From NCBI RefSeq assembly GCF_008704535.1, contig NZ_CP023701.1, positions 5,870,001 to 5,934,000 of the forward strand: 64,000 nt of DNA, read 5' to 3'. This document shows, piece after piece, positions 1 through 7,439 of this stretch (positions within the stretch are counted from its first letter, which is position 1; every line of letters begins with the position of its first letter). The position numbers and the translations under genes were made by a program. This DNA comes from Streptomyces subrutilus (GTDB lineage: Bacteria > Actinomycetota > Actinomycetes > Streptomycetales > Streptomycetaceae). Under the pieces are notes generated by a model, which saw nothing but the letters and a program-made list of their open reading frames with translations, made no database searches and was not told the origin of the DNA.

Positions 1-1221
1 GAGCGGGCCGCCCTGATCGGCGCCCTCCGCGACGTGCTGACCGCCCGCAAGAAGGAGATCGCCGAGACCGTCACCGCCGAACTCGGCTCCCCGCTGGGCT
101 TCTCGGAGGCGGTCCACGTCGGCTCGCCCATCGCCGTGGCCTCCTCCTACGCCGAACTCGCCGCCTCGTACGCCTTCGAGGAGCGGATCGGCAACTCCAC
201 CGTCCTCCTGGAACCGGTCGGCGTGGTCGGGGCCATCACGCCCTGGAACTATCCGCTGCACCAGGTCGTTGCCAAGGTGGCACCCGCTCTCGCCGCCGGC
301 TGCACCCTCGTACTCAAGCCGGCCGAGGACACCCCGCTCACCGCACAGCTCTTCGCCGAAGCCGTGCACGAGGCGGGCATCCCGGCCGGAGTCTTCAACC
401 TGGTGACCGGGACCGGCCCGGTCGCCGGGCAGGCCCTCGCCGCGCACGACGGGGTCGACCTCGTCTCCTTCACCGGCTCCACCGCGGTCGGACGGCAGAT
501 CGGCGCCACGGCCGGCGCCGCCGTCAAGCGGGTCGCCCTCGAACTGGGCGGGAAATCGGCCAATGTCATCCTGCCCGGGGCCGATCTGCCCAAGGCCGTC
601 GCGGCGGGCGTGGGCCACGTCATGAACAACAGCGGCCAGAGCTGCAACGCGCTCACCCGGATGCTCGTCCACCGGGACCAGTACGAGGAGGCGGTCTCGC
701 TCGCGGCCGCCGCCGTCGCCAAGTACCCCACCGGCGACCCCCGCGAGCCGGGCACCCGCCTCGGCCCGGTCGTCAACGCCAAGCAGCACGAGCGCGTGCG
801 CGGCTACATCGCCCAAGGCATCGAGGAGGGCGCCCGACTCGTCGCGGGCGGCCCCGACGCGCCCCACGCGCAGGGGTACTTCGTCGCTCCGACCGTGTTC
901 GCCGACGTCACCCCCGAGATGACCATCGCCCAGGAGGAGATCTTCGGACCGGTCCTGTCGATCCTCTCCTACGAGGACGAGGAGGACGCCCTGCGCATCG
1001 CCAACGGGACGGTCTACGGCCTGGGCGGGGCGGTCTGGGCGGCGGACCAGGAGACGGCCGCGGCCTTCGCCCGCCGCATGGACACCGGCCAGGTGGACAT
1101 CAACGGCGGCCGCTTCAACGTGCGCGCGCCCTTCGGCGGCTACAAGCAGTCGGGCGTCGGGCGCGAGCTCGGCCCGCACGGCCTGAGCGAGTACCTCCAG
1201 ACCAAGTCCCTGCAGTTCTGA
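1..1221 (+). CDS. NAD(P)-dependent aldehyde dehydrogenase, 5' end cut by window
   Basis: Oxidises an aldehyde to the carboxylic acid with NAD(P)+ in the cytoplasm. The reading frame is already open at base 1, so the start lies outside; 406 residues are visible of a family that is usually about 480. Visible motifs (fragment numbering) are the PWN cofactor motif near 81-83, the general-base Glu in ELGGKS near 181, the catalytic Cys in SGQSCNA near 215, and the EEIFGPV motif near 315. All key catalytic residues are present. The next gene starts 17 nt downstream on the same strand and encodes an alcohol dehydrogenase, so the pair probably turns an alcohol into an acid in two steps. The substrate cannot be read from the sequence. 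Confidence 0.93.
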   Translation, partial: ERAALIGALRDVLTARKKEIAETVTAELGSPLGFSEAVHVGSPIAVASSYAELAASYAFEERIGNSTVLLEPVGVVGAITPWNYPLHQVVAKVAPALAAGCTLVLKPAEDTPLTAQLFAEAVHEAGIPAGVFNLVTGTGPVAGQALAAHDGVDLVSFTGSTAVGRQIGATAGAAVKRVALELGGKSANVILPGADLPKAVAAGVGHVMNNSGQSCNALTRMLVHRDQYEEAVSLAAAAVAKYPTGDPREPGTRLGPVVNAKQHERVRGYIAQGIEEGARLVAGGPDAPHAQGYFVAPTVFADVTPEMTIAQEEIFGPVLSILSYEDEEDALRIANGTVYGLGGAVWAADQETAAAFARRMDTGQVDINGGRFNVRAPFGGYKQSGVGRELGPHGLSEYLQTKSLQF

Positions 1222-1238
1222 AGACGGAGACGACGACC

Positions 1239-2318
1239 ATGGTCCGCGCCGCCATCCTGCCCGCCGTCGGAGCCCCGCTGGAGATCCGGGACATCGTGCT
1301 GCCCGAGCCCGGCCCCGGCCAGGTCCGGGTACGGCTCACCGCCGCCGGGGTCTGCCACTCCGACCTCTCCCTCACCGACGGCACCATGCGCGTCCCCGTC
1401 CCGGCCGTCCTCGGCCACGAAGGGGCGGGCACGGTCCTGGCCGTCGGGGACGGAGTCACGCACGTCGCCCCCGGCGACGGCGTGGTGCTCAACTGGGCCC
1501 CGTCCTGCGGTGCGTGCCACCACTGCGGCATCGGCGAGGTCTGGCTCTGCGTCGAAGCGCTCCGCGGAGTCGGCGCCGTCCACGCGCACGACGCCCGGGG
1601 CAACGAGCTCCACCCGGGGCTGAACGTGGCCGCCTTCGCCGAGGAGACCGTCGTCGCGGCCCGCTGCGTACTGCCCGCGCCCACCGGAATCCCGCTCGCG
1701 GAAGCCGCCCTCCTCGGCTGCGCCGTGCTCACCGGCTACGGCGCCGTCCACCACAGCGCCCAGGTCCGCCCGGGGGAGTCCGTCGCCGTCTTCGGGGTCG
1801 GCGGCGTCGGCCTGGCCACGCTCCAGGCCGCCCGGATCGCCCAGGCGGGCCCGATCGTGGCCGTCGACGTGTCACCGGCCAAGGAGGAACTGGCCCGGGC
1901 CGCCGGCGCCACCGACTTCGTCCTCGCCTCCGACACCACCGCCAAGCAGGTCCGCGCGCTCACCGGCGGCCGGGGTGCGGACGTCGCCATCGAGTGCGTG
2001 GGCCGCGCGGAGACCATCCGCGCCGCCTGGGACTCCACCCGGCGCGGCGGCCGCACCACGGTCGTCGGCATCGGCGGCAAGGAGCAGCAGGTCACCTTCC
2101 ACGCCCTGGAGATCTTCCACTTCGCCCGCACCCTCACCGGCTGCGTCTACGGCAACAGCGACCCCGCCCGCGACCTCCCGGTGATCGCCGAACACGTCCG
2201 CGCAGGCCGCCTCGACCTCGGCGGACTCGTGACCGACCGCATCACCCTCGACGGCATCCCGGCCGCGTTCGACGCCATGCTGGCGGGCAAGGGCGGCCGC
2301 TCCCTGGTCGTCTTCTGA
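1239..2318 (+). CDS. Zinc-dependent medium-chain alcohol dehydrogenase
   Basis: Oxidises an alcohol to an aldehyde with NAD+. The 359-residue protein has the catalytic zinc Cys39-His in VCHSD, the GHEGAG zinc/substrate motif near residue 65, the four-Cys structural zinc lobe (CGACHHCGIGEVWLC) near 89-103, and a Rossmann GVGGVG motif near 179-184. It resembles class III-like/AdhD-type enzymes of actinomycetes. The ATG follows a purine-rich site (GGAGACGACGACC). It begins 17 nt after the aldehyde dehydrogenase stop, so the two are probably one operon ending at the hairpin at 2326-2365. Confidence 0.93.
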   Translation: MVRAAILPAVGAPLEIRDIVLPEPGPGQVRVRLTAAGVCHSDLSLTDGTMRVPVPAVLGHEGAGTVLAVGDGVTHVAPGDGVVLNWAPSCGACHHCGIGEVWLCVEALRGVGAVHAHDARGNELHPGLNVAAFAEETVVAARCVLPAPTGIPLAEAALLGCAVLTGYGAVHHSAQVRPGESVAVFGVGGVGLATLQAARIAQAGPIVAVDVSPAKEELARAAGATDFVLASDTTAKQVRALTGGRGADVAIECVGRAETIRAAWDSTRRGGRTTVVGIGGKEQQVTFHALEIFHFARTLTGCVYGNSDPARDLPVIAEHVRAGRLDLGGLVTDRITLDGIPAAFDAMLAGKGGRSLVVF

Positions 2319-2325
2319 GCACCCG

Positions 2326-2365
2326 GATCCCGGGCCCCGCCCCGGCCGGGACGGGGCCCGGGATC
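2326..2365 (+). terminator. Hairpin terminator after the alcohol dehydrogenase
   Basis: A perfect 14-bp stem (2326-2339 pairs with 2352-2365) starts 8 nt after the dehydrogenase stop codon. The 12-nt loop can itself fold. No T-run follows, which is common for Streptomyces terminators. The call rests on position and stem strength. Confidence 0.6.
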
Positions 2366-2372
2366 TCGGACA

Positions 2373-2450
2373 CGGCCACGGGGCACGGTGACCGGACACG
2401 GCCACGGGATTCGGCTACCGGACTCGGCCACGGGACTCGGCCACGGGATC
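2373..2450. repeat. Six tandem 13-bp units (CGGCCACGGGACT-like)
   Basis: Six contiguous 13-bp units start at 2373, 2386, 2399, 2412, 2425 and 2438. Units 1, 3, 5 and 6 share CGGCCACGGG and units 2 and 4 are variants (CGGTGACCGG, CGGCTACCGG). The array fills the gap between the hairpin after the alcohol dehydrogenase and the 3' end of the opposing tetR gene, and no gene reads through it. Confidence 0.7.
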
Positions 2451-2466
2451 GGGCGGCAGGGGCCCC

Positions 2467-3177
2467 TCACGCCCGCGCGTCCGCCGGCCCGGCGGGCGCG
2501 GCCGTCCCCGCTGTGGCCGCCCCCGTCCCCGCCGCCCCCGTCCCCGCCGCCAAGGCCTCGTACTGGAGGGCCAGTCCGTCCAGGAGGGCCGCGAGGCCGG
2601 TGTCGAAGGCGCCCTCGTCCACCTCCCGGCGGCGTTCGGCCAGCAGGTGCGCCTGTCCCAGGTGCGGGTAGTCCGCCGGGTCGTAGGCCGTCTCGTCGTC
2701 CACGAAGCCCCCGGCGAACGAGGCCACGGCCGAGCCCAGGATGAAGTACCGCATCAGGGCGCCGATCCGGGTCGCCTGCGCCGGAGGCCACCCGGCGTCC
2801 GTCATCGCCCCGAACACCGCGTCCGCCACCCGCAGCCCCGCCGGCCGGCGCCCCGGGCCCCGCGCCAGCACCGGGACGATGTTCGGATGGTCCGCCAGGG
2901 CGTCTCGGTACGAGTGCGCCCAGGCGCGCAGCGCCCCGCGCCAGTCCCGGCAGCCCTCGAACATCGACAGGTCCACCCGCGCGCTCACCGCGTCCGCCAC
3001 CGCGTCCAGGATCTCGTCCTTGGTGCGGAAGTGGTTGTACAACGAGGGCCCGCTGACTCCCAGAGCCGCCGCCAGCCGCCGCGTGGACACCGCCTCCAGT
3101 CCCTCCGCGTCCACCAGCGCTCCCGCCGTCTCGACGATGAGCGCTCTGCTGAGGAGGGGCTTGCGCGGTCTGGCCAT
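2467..3177 (-). CDS. TetR-family transcriptional regulator
   Basis: A DNA-binding repressor of about 236 residues. The N-terminal helix-turn-helix is clear (VSTRRLAAALGVSGPSLYNHF, about residues 33-53). The ligand-binding C-terminal half is divergent and ends in a low-complexity Ala/Gly/Thr tail. An in-frame ATG nine bases upstream (3186) is possible; neither start has a strong ribosome binding site, and 3177 gives the usual MARPRK opening. It is divergent from the acyl-CoA dehydrogenase at 3244, with a 7+7 bp inverted repeat between them, so it probably represses itself and that gene. The ligand is most likely an acyl-CoA, by inference from the neighbour. Confidence 0.9.
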   Translation of the reverse strand: MARPRKPLLSRALIVETAGALVDAEGLEAVSTRRLAAALGVSGPSLYNHFRTKDEILDAVADAVSARVDLSMFEGCRDWRGALRAWAHSYRDALADHPNIVPVLARGPGRRPAGLRVADAVFGAMTDAGWPPAQATRIGALMRYFILGSAVASFAGGFVDDETAYDPADYPHLGQAHLLAERRREVDEGAFDTGLAALLDGLALQYEALAAGTGAAGTGAATAGTAAPAGPADARA

Positions 3178-3204
3178 GCGCCACATAGTAGGCCCCGAGC
3201 GCTC

Positions 3205-3225
3205 TTAACTACCGCTGCTAGTTAA
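3205..3225. promoter_or_regulatory. Inverted repeat TTAACTA-N7-TAGTTAA, probable TetR operator
   Basis: Perfect 7-bp arms (3205-3211 and 3219-3225) lie in the short gap between divergent tetR and acyl-CoA dehydrogenase genes. The arms are A+T-rich in a very G+C-rich genome. The spacing and placement fit a TetR dimer site controlling both promoters. Binding is inferred. Confidence 0.65.
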
Positions 3226-3243
3226 CGACCCCGGAGGTGCCCG

Positions 3244-4395
3244 GTGAACCTGGAGCCGAGCGAGGAGCAGGCCGCCGCACGCCGGCTCGCCCGCGATTTC
3301 ACCGCGCGCGAGGTCGTCCCGTACGCCGCGGCCTGGGACCGCGCCGAGAGCGTGGACCGGGCCATCGTGAAGAAGCTGGGCGCGGTCGGCTTCCTCGGCC
3401 TGACCGTCCCCGAGGAGTACGGCGGATCGGGCGGCGACCACCTCGCCTACGCCATGGTCACCGAAGAGCTCGGCCGCGGCGACTCCGCGGTGCGCGGCAT
3501 CGTCTCCGTCTCCCTCGGCCTGGTCGCCAAGACCATCGCGGCCTGGGGCACCGAGGAGCAGAAGCACGCCTGGCTGCCCCGCCTGTGCTCCGGCGACGCA
3601 CTCGGCTGCTTCGCCCTCACCGAGCCCGGCACCGGCTCCGACGCGGGCCACCTCACCACCCGTGCCGAGCGCGACGGGGACTCCTACGTCGTCACCGGCG
3701 GCAAGACCTTCATCACCAACGGCACCTGGGCGGACGTGGTGCTGCTCTTCGCGCGGACCAACGACCGGCCCGGACACCACGGGATCTCCGCCTTCCTGGT
3801 CCCCGCCGACAGCCCCGGCCTCACCCGCCGCGAGATCCACGGCAAGCTCGGCCTGCGCGGCCAGGCCACTGCCGAACTGGCCCTCGACGGCGTGCGCGTG
3901 CCCGCCGCCGCGATGCTCGGCCCCGAGGGCAAGGGCTTCTCCGTCGCCATGTCCGCGCTGGCCAAGGGGCGGATGTCGGTGGCCGCCGGCTGCGTCGGCA
4001 TCGCGCAGGCGGCGCTGGACGCGGCCGTCTCGTACGCCACCCGGCGCGAGCAGTTCGGCAAGCCCATCGCCGGGCACCAGCTGGTGCAGGAGCTGATCGC
4101 CGACATCTCGGTCGACGTGGACGCGGCCCGGCTGCTGACCTGGCGGGTCGCGGACCTCGTCGACCGCGGGCGGCCGTTCGCCACCGAGGCCTCCACCGCC
4201 AAGCTCTTCGCCTCGGAGGCCGCCGTGCGCGCCGCGGGCAACGCCCTCCAGGTGCACGGGGGGTACGGCTACATCGACGAGTACCCGGCCGGCAAGCTGC
4301 TCCGCGACGCCCGCGTGATGACCCTGTACGAAGGCACCAGCCAGATCCAGAAGCTGCTCATCGGCCGCGCCCGCACGGGCGTGTCCGCCTTCTGA
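3244..4395 (+). CDS. Acyl-CoA dehydrogenase
   Basis: FAD enzyme that introduces the alpha,beta double bond into an acyl-CoA in beta-oxidation or branched-chain amino acid breakdown. The 383-residue length is typical. Visible are the signature CFALTEPGTGSDAG near residues 122-135, the FITNG segment, RREQFGKPIAGHQ near 266, and the C-terminal YEGTSQIQ segment that carries the catalytic-base Glu in short/branched-chain members. GTG start with a clear GGAGG at 3233-3237. It is divergent from a TetR gene with a shared palindrome, so its expression probably depends on that regulator. Confidence 0.93.
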   Translation: MNLEPSEEQAAARRLARDFTAREVVPYAAAWDRAESVDRAIVKKLGAVGFLGLTVPEEYGGSGGDHLAYAMVTEELGRGDSAVRGIVSVSLGLVAKTIAAWGTEEQKHAWLPRLCSGDALGCFALTEPGTGSDAGHLTTRAERDGDSYVVTGGKTFITNGTWADVVLLFARTNDRPGHHGISAFLVPADSPGLTRREIHGKLGLRGQATAELALDGVRVPAAAMLGPEGKGFSVAMSALAKGRMSVAAGCVGIAQAALDAAVSYATRREQFGKPIAGHQLVQELIADISVDVDAARLLTWRVADLVDRGRPFATEASTAKLFASEAAVRAAGNALQVHGGYGYIDEYPAGKLLRDARVMTLYEGTSQIQKLLIGRARTGVSAF

Positions 4396-4490
4396 CGCCG
4401 CGGCCCTCCGCGCCCGCCGGGTGCGGATGAGTACGCGCCTGAGTACGCGCGCGGATGCGGCCCCGGGCCCCGGGCCCGGATGCTGTGCCC

Positions 4491-4778
4491 ATGAACGAGA
4501 CACCGGTCAAGCAGCAGAGCACCGGGGCGTACTACGGCCAGGCCGTCGCCTCCTTCGGCATCGCCATGGCCTCCGTGGCCGTGGGGATCTACAACCTGGA
4601 GGTGGACGGCTGGGTCCGTGCCTTCCTGGGCATCGCGGCCCTCTACCTCATCACCTCCGCCTTCACCCTCGCCAAGGTGATCCGCGACCGGCAGGAGGTC
4701 ACCCAGATCGTCAGCCGCGTCGACCAGGCGCGGATGGAGAAGATGATGGCGGAGTACGACCCCTTCGCCCCGAAGTAG
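4491..4778 (+). CDS. YiaA/YiaB-type two-helix membrane protein
   Basis: A 95-residue inner-membrane protein with two predicted membrane segments (about residues 17-36 and 45-64, the second around AFLGIAALYLITSAFTLAKV) followed by a charged cytoplasmic tail. This matches the yiaA/B two-helix domain family, whose role is unknown. The ATG opening MNETPVK was chosen because upstream codons in frame are low-complexity. It lies 95 nt after the acyl-CoA dehydrogenase and may be separately transcribed. Confidence 0.75.
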   Translation: MNETPVKQQSTGAYYGQAVASFGIAMASVAVGIYNLEVDGWVRAFLGIAALYLITSAFTLAKVIRDRQEVTQIVSRVDQARMEKMMAEYDPFAPK

Positions 4779-4831
4779 CCGAGACGGCCGAAGTGGCCGA
4801 GACGGCCGAAGTGGCCGAGACGGCCGAGGTG
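4778..4831. repeat. Three tandem copies of an 18-bp unit at the stop codon of the YiaA-like gene
   Basis: Units of gccgagacggccgaagtg start at 4778, 4796 and 4814. The first two are identical and the third differs by one base. The array begins on the last base of the stop codon. One frame would read Ala-Glu-Thr-Ala-Glu-Val repeats, but no start or ribosome site supports that. Confidence 0.8.
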
Positions 4832-4853
4832 CCCGGCCCCGCCCGCTCCGGGC

Positions 4854-4867
4854 TAAGCGCTTGCTCA
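4854..4867. promoter_or_regulatory. Probable TetR operator, variant of AnCAAGnnCTTGnT
   Basis: Holds the 13-mer AAGCGCTTGCTCA (4855-4867), repeated exactly at 6167-6179 before the maoC gene. It sits just upstream of a TAGGGT -10-like box (4876-4881), where a bound repressor would block the tetR promoter. The core resembles the mycobacterial KstR2 motif but here has T instead of the first C. Confidence 0.55.
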
Positions 4868-4916
4868 CCCTCGGGTAGGGTGTCCCTTCCCACGAGGCGG
4901 AGAGGGTGAGCGAGCG

Positions 4917-5570
4917 ATGGACAGCGCGGAGGAGACGGCCGAGGGCTACCGGCCGTGGTCGGAGGTCACTCCCGACGCGGCCCGGCGGCTGCTCGTCGCC
5001 GCCGTGGAGGCCTTCGCCGAGCGCGGCTACCACGCCACCACCACGCGCGACATCGCCGGCCGGGCGGGCATGAGCCCGGCCGCCCTCTACATCCACTACA
5101 AGACCAAGGAAGAGCTGCTCCACCGCATCAGCCGGATCGGCCACGACAAGGCCCTGGAGATCCTGGCCACCGCGGCGGAGGCTCCCGGCAGCGCGGCCGG
5201 GCGGCTCGACGCCGCCGTACGGTCCTTCGTCCGCTGGCACGCGGCGCACCACACCACCGCGCGCGTGGTCCAGTACGAGCTCGACGCCCTCGCGCCGGAG
5301 CACCGCTCCGAGATCGTGGCCCTGCGCCGGCGGAGCGACGCCGCCGTGCGGCGCATGCTCGCCGAAGGGGTCGCGTCCGGGGAGTTCGACGTCCCGGACG
5401 TGCCCGGCACCACCCTCGCCGTCCTGTCGCTCTGCATCGACGTGGCCCGCTGGTTCAGCGCCGACGGGCGGCGCACGCCCGACGAGGTCGGCGCGCTCTA
5501 CGCCGACCTCGTGCTGCGCATGGTGGGCGCCCGGACGCCCGGCCCCCGGACGCCCGGCTCGCCGACGTAG
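4917..5570 (+). CDS. TetR-family transcriptional regulator (acyl-CoA/steroid-type)
   Basis: A 217-residue repressor with a textbook N-terminal helix-turn-helix (FAERGYHATTTRDIAGRAGMS then PAALYIHYKTKEELL, about residues 37-72). The C-terminal half resembles the KstR2-like TetR proteins that sense CoA thioesters; this is a similarity judgement, not proof. The ATG follows a GAGAGGGTGAGCGAGCG leader. A 13-mer overlapping its promoter recurs before the opposing maoC gene, so it probably controls itself and maoC. It converges on maoC with about 70 nt between stops. Confidence 0.9.
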   Translation: MDSAEETAEGYRPWSEVTPDAARRLLVAAVEAFAERGYHATTTRDIAGRAGMSPAALYIHYKTKEELLHRISRIGHDKALEILATAAEAPGSAAGRLDAAVRSFVRWHAAHHTTARVVQYELDALAPEHRSEIVALRRRSDAAVRRMLAEGVASGEFDVPDVPGTTLAVLSLCIDVARWFSADGRRTPDEVGALYADLVLRMVGARTPGPRTPGSPT

Positions 5571-5641
5571 GGCTCCGGCCGCAGGGTTCCCGGCCGCAAG
5601 GCTCCCGGCCGCGGGGATCTTCCGGAGGCGGTGCCCGGTCC

Positions 5642-6103
5642 TCAGAAGTAGTAGCGGGACACCGACTCCGCGACGCACACGGGCTTCGTGCCGCCCTCGC
5701 GCTCGACCGTCACGGTCGCCGTGACCTGGACGCCCTCACCCGCCTCCGCCACCTCCGTGATCACGGCCGTGGCGCGCAGTCGCGATCCGACCGGCACCGG
5801 CGCCGGGAAGCGCACCTTGTTCGTGCCGTAGTTGATGCCCATCCGCATCCCCTCGACGCGCATGACCTGCGGCACCAGGCTGGGCAGCAGCGACAGCGTC
5901 AGGTAGCCGTGCGCGATGGTGGAACCGAAGGGTCCGGCCGCCGCACGCTCCGGGTCCACGTGGATCCACTGGTGGTCGCCCGTGGCGTCCGCGAAGAGGT
6001 CGATCCGCTTCTGGTCCACCTCCAGCCAGTCGCTCGCTCCGAGCGGCTCGCCCGTCCCGGCGTGCAGCTCCTCGGCGGACGTGAACACCCTCGGCTCGGC
6101 CAT
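5642..6103 (-). CDS. MaoC-family (R)-enoyl-CoA hydratase
   Basis: Hydrates an enoyl-CoA in fatty-acid, steroid or polyketide-related metabolism. The 153-residue hot-dog-fold protein has the hydratase 2 motif: DATGDHQWIHVDPERA near residues 39-54, with catalytic Asp and His, and the following GPFGSTIAHGYLTLSL segment. Full length for single-domain MaoC proteins. The start opening MAEPRVF was chosen because the family begins there; longer upstream frames cover soxR on the other strand. The promoter region contains a near-perfect CAAGCGCTTG palindrome shared with the tetR gene at 4917. Confidence 0.92.
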   Translation of the reverse strand: MAEPRVFTSAEELHAGTGEPLGASDWLEVDQKRIDLFADATGDHQWIHVDPERAAAGPFGSTIAHGYLTLSLLPSLVPQVMRVEGMRMGINYGTNKVRFPAPVPVGSRLRATAVITEVAEAGEGVQVTATVTVEREGGTKPVCVAESVSRYYF

Positions 6104-6162
6104 GCCCTGTTCCTGCCTCTCACAGACGACTGGCCACCGGGGCTGGCCACTGACCCGCGCAC

Positions 6163-6178
6163 GAACAAGCGCTTGCTC
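6163..6178. promoter_or_regulatory. Palindrome with CAAGCGCTTG core, probable TetR operator before maoC
   Basis: GAACAAGC pairs with GCTTGCTC (7 of 8 positions symmetric). The stretch 6164-6177 fits the KstR2-type consensus AnCAAGnnCTTGnT at every fixed position. It lies between divergent maoC and soxR and shares AAGCGCTTGCTCA with the promoter of the TetR gene at 4917. Regulation of soxR by it is possible but less likely, as the site is closer to maoC. Confidence 0.65.
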
Positions 6179-6219
6179 AGGATGCTGGGACGCCCTGTGT
6201 ATGTCAACGGACCTCCGAC

Positions 6220-6225
6220 TACCCT
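6220..6225 (+). promoter_or_regulatory. -10 box of a leaderless soxR promoter
   Basis: TACCCT ends 7 nt before the GTG start of soxR and no ribosome binding site is present, so transcription probably begins at or next to the start codon. A box this close also supports GTG 6233 as the start. Confidence 0.5.
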
Positions 6226-6232
6226 CGGCCTG

Positions 6233-6676
6233 GTGCCGCAGATTCCCGAGAAAATCCACGAACTCACCGTCGGCCAGCTGTCCGCCCGCAGCGGCGCGGC
6301 CGTCTCCGCGCTCCACTTCTACGAGTCCAAGGGCCTGATCAGCAGCCGGCGCACGTCCGGCAACCAGCGCCGCTTCACGCGCGACGCGCTGCGCCGGGTG
6401 GCCTTCGTCCGGGCAGCCCAGCGCGTGGGCATTCCGCTCGCCAGCATCCGCGACGCCCTCGCCGAGCTGCCCGAGGAGCGGACCCCCACCCGCGAGGACT
6501 GGGCGCGCCTCTCCGAGGCCTGGCGGGCCGAGCTCGACCAGCGCATCGCCCAACTGGGCCGGCTGCGCGACCACCTGACCGACTGCATCGGCTGCGGCTG
6601 CCTGTCGCTGGAGAACTGCGCGCTGTCCAACCCGGACGACGTCTTCGGCGAGCGGCTCACCGGCTCGCGGCTGTAG
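6233..6676 (+). CDS. soxR: Redox-sensing MerR-family activator SoxR
   Basis: Senses redox-active compounds through a [2Fe-2S] cluster and activates target promoters. The 147-residue protein has a MerR helix-turn-helix at the N-terminus (LSARSGAAVSALHFYESKGL), a dimerisation helix, and the SoxR cluster motif C-x2-C-x-C-x5-C at Cys118, Cys121, Cys123 and Cys129. In Streptomyces, SoxR responds to endogenous redox-active antibiotics such as actinorhodin rather than running a superoxide response through SoxS (known for the family). Start GTG giving VPQIPEKIHEL matches known homologues. Its last 20 bases overlap the 3' end of the opposing gene. Confidence 0.95.
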   Translation: MPQIPEKIHELTVGQLSARSGAAVSALHFYESKGLISSRRTSGNQRRFTRDALRRVAFVRAAQRVGIPLASIRDALAELPEERTPTREDWARLSEAWRAELDQRIAQLGRLRDHLTDCIGCGCLSLENCALSNPDDVFGERLTGSRL

Positions 6677-7439
6677 TCCCCCGCCCGACTGCCGGCCGGC
6701 CTCCGACCCGGTGCCGCTCCGCCCCGTCCCCCTCCGCCCCGGCCGCCGCCACCAGCTCGGCGTTGGACCGGGCCGGCCGGCCGTCCGGCAGCCGCAGTAC
6801 GTCGCCCGCCCCGGTCCGCGCCCCCGTGCCGCAGCGCGCCGCCAGCCGCAGCACCGGCCAGGCCGCCTCCCCCCGCCCGTACAGCAGCAGGGCCACCGGC
6901 GGCAGCCCGCCCAGCCCCGCCACCAGAGCCGGGTCGGCCGCCGCGAGCTCGGCCGCCAGCCGGACCCGCCCGCCCGGGTCGCGCACCGGCCAGGCAAGGA
7001 AGCGCGCCATCGGCTCCGGTCCGGCCGGGCCGCCGAGCGGGACCACCGCGTCCACCGCGATCCCGCGCGCGAGCAGGGCGTCCGCCAGTGCGGCCGCCCC
7101 CGGCTGCGCGAAGTGCACCTCGGCGCGGTCCGGCAGCACCGTCCACGACCGCACGCGCTCCAGCCGCCCCGCCGGGTCCGGCTCGGCCGCCGTGCCCAGC
7201 GACACCGACAGCGGTACGCGGACCCCCGCGCCGCGCAGCGCCTCCAGCGCCGGACCGACCACCCGCGGCGACAGGCTCTCGCGCCCGCACGGGGTCCGCG
7301 GGTGCACCAGCACCTCCGCCGCGCCCGCGGCCACCGCCTCCCGCGCCGACTCCGCCAGGGCCCCCGGCGACATCGGCACGGCCGGGCCGTCCGCCGCCCC
7401 CCGCGCCCCGTTCAGCGACACCAGCAGCGCGGGCCTCAC
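6657..7439 (-). CDS. BKACE-like (3-keto-5-aminohexanoate cleavage family) protein with missing metal ligands
   Basis: A 260-residue TIM-barrel protein of the beta-keto acid cleavage enzyme family, which normally splits a beta-keto acid with acetyl-CoA using a zinc ion. The family outline is visible: N-terminal ALLVSLNGAR, EVLVHPRTPCGRESLSP near residue 42, and C-terminal VLRLPDGRPARSNAELV. The usual His-x-His at the second place reads Leu-Val-His, and the Gly-Leu-Glu-Asp before the last motif reads Gly-Ala-Gly-Asp, so two of three zinc ligands seem lost. It may be inactive or have another role. GTG start overlaps the stop of the upstream gene by 4 nt, so the two are co-translated. Its 3' end overlaps soxR by 20 bp. 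Confidence 0.75.
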   Translation of the reverse strand: MRPALLVSLNGARGAADGPAVPMSPGALAESAREAVAAGAAEVLVHPRTPCGRESLSPRVVGPALEALRGAGVRVPLSVSLGTAAEPDPAGRLERVRSWTVLPDRAEVHFAQPGAAALADALLARGIAVDAVVPLGGPAGPEPMARFLAWPVRDPGGRVRLAAELAAADPALVAGLGGLPPVALLLYGRGEAAWPVLRLAARCGTGARTGAGDVLRLPDGRPARSNAELVAAAGAEGDGAERHRVGGRPAVGRGTTAASR

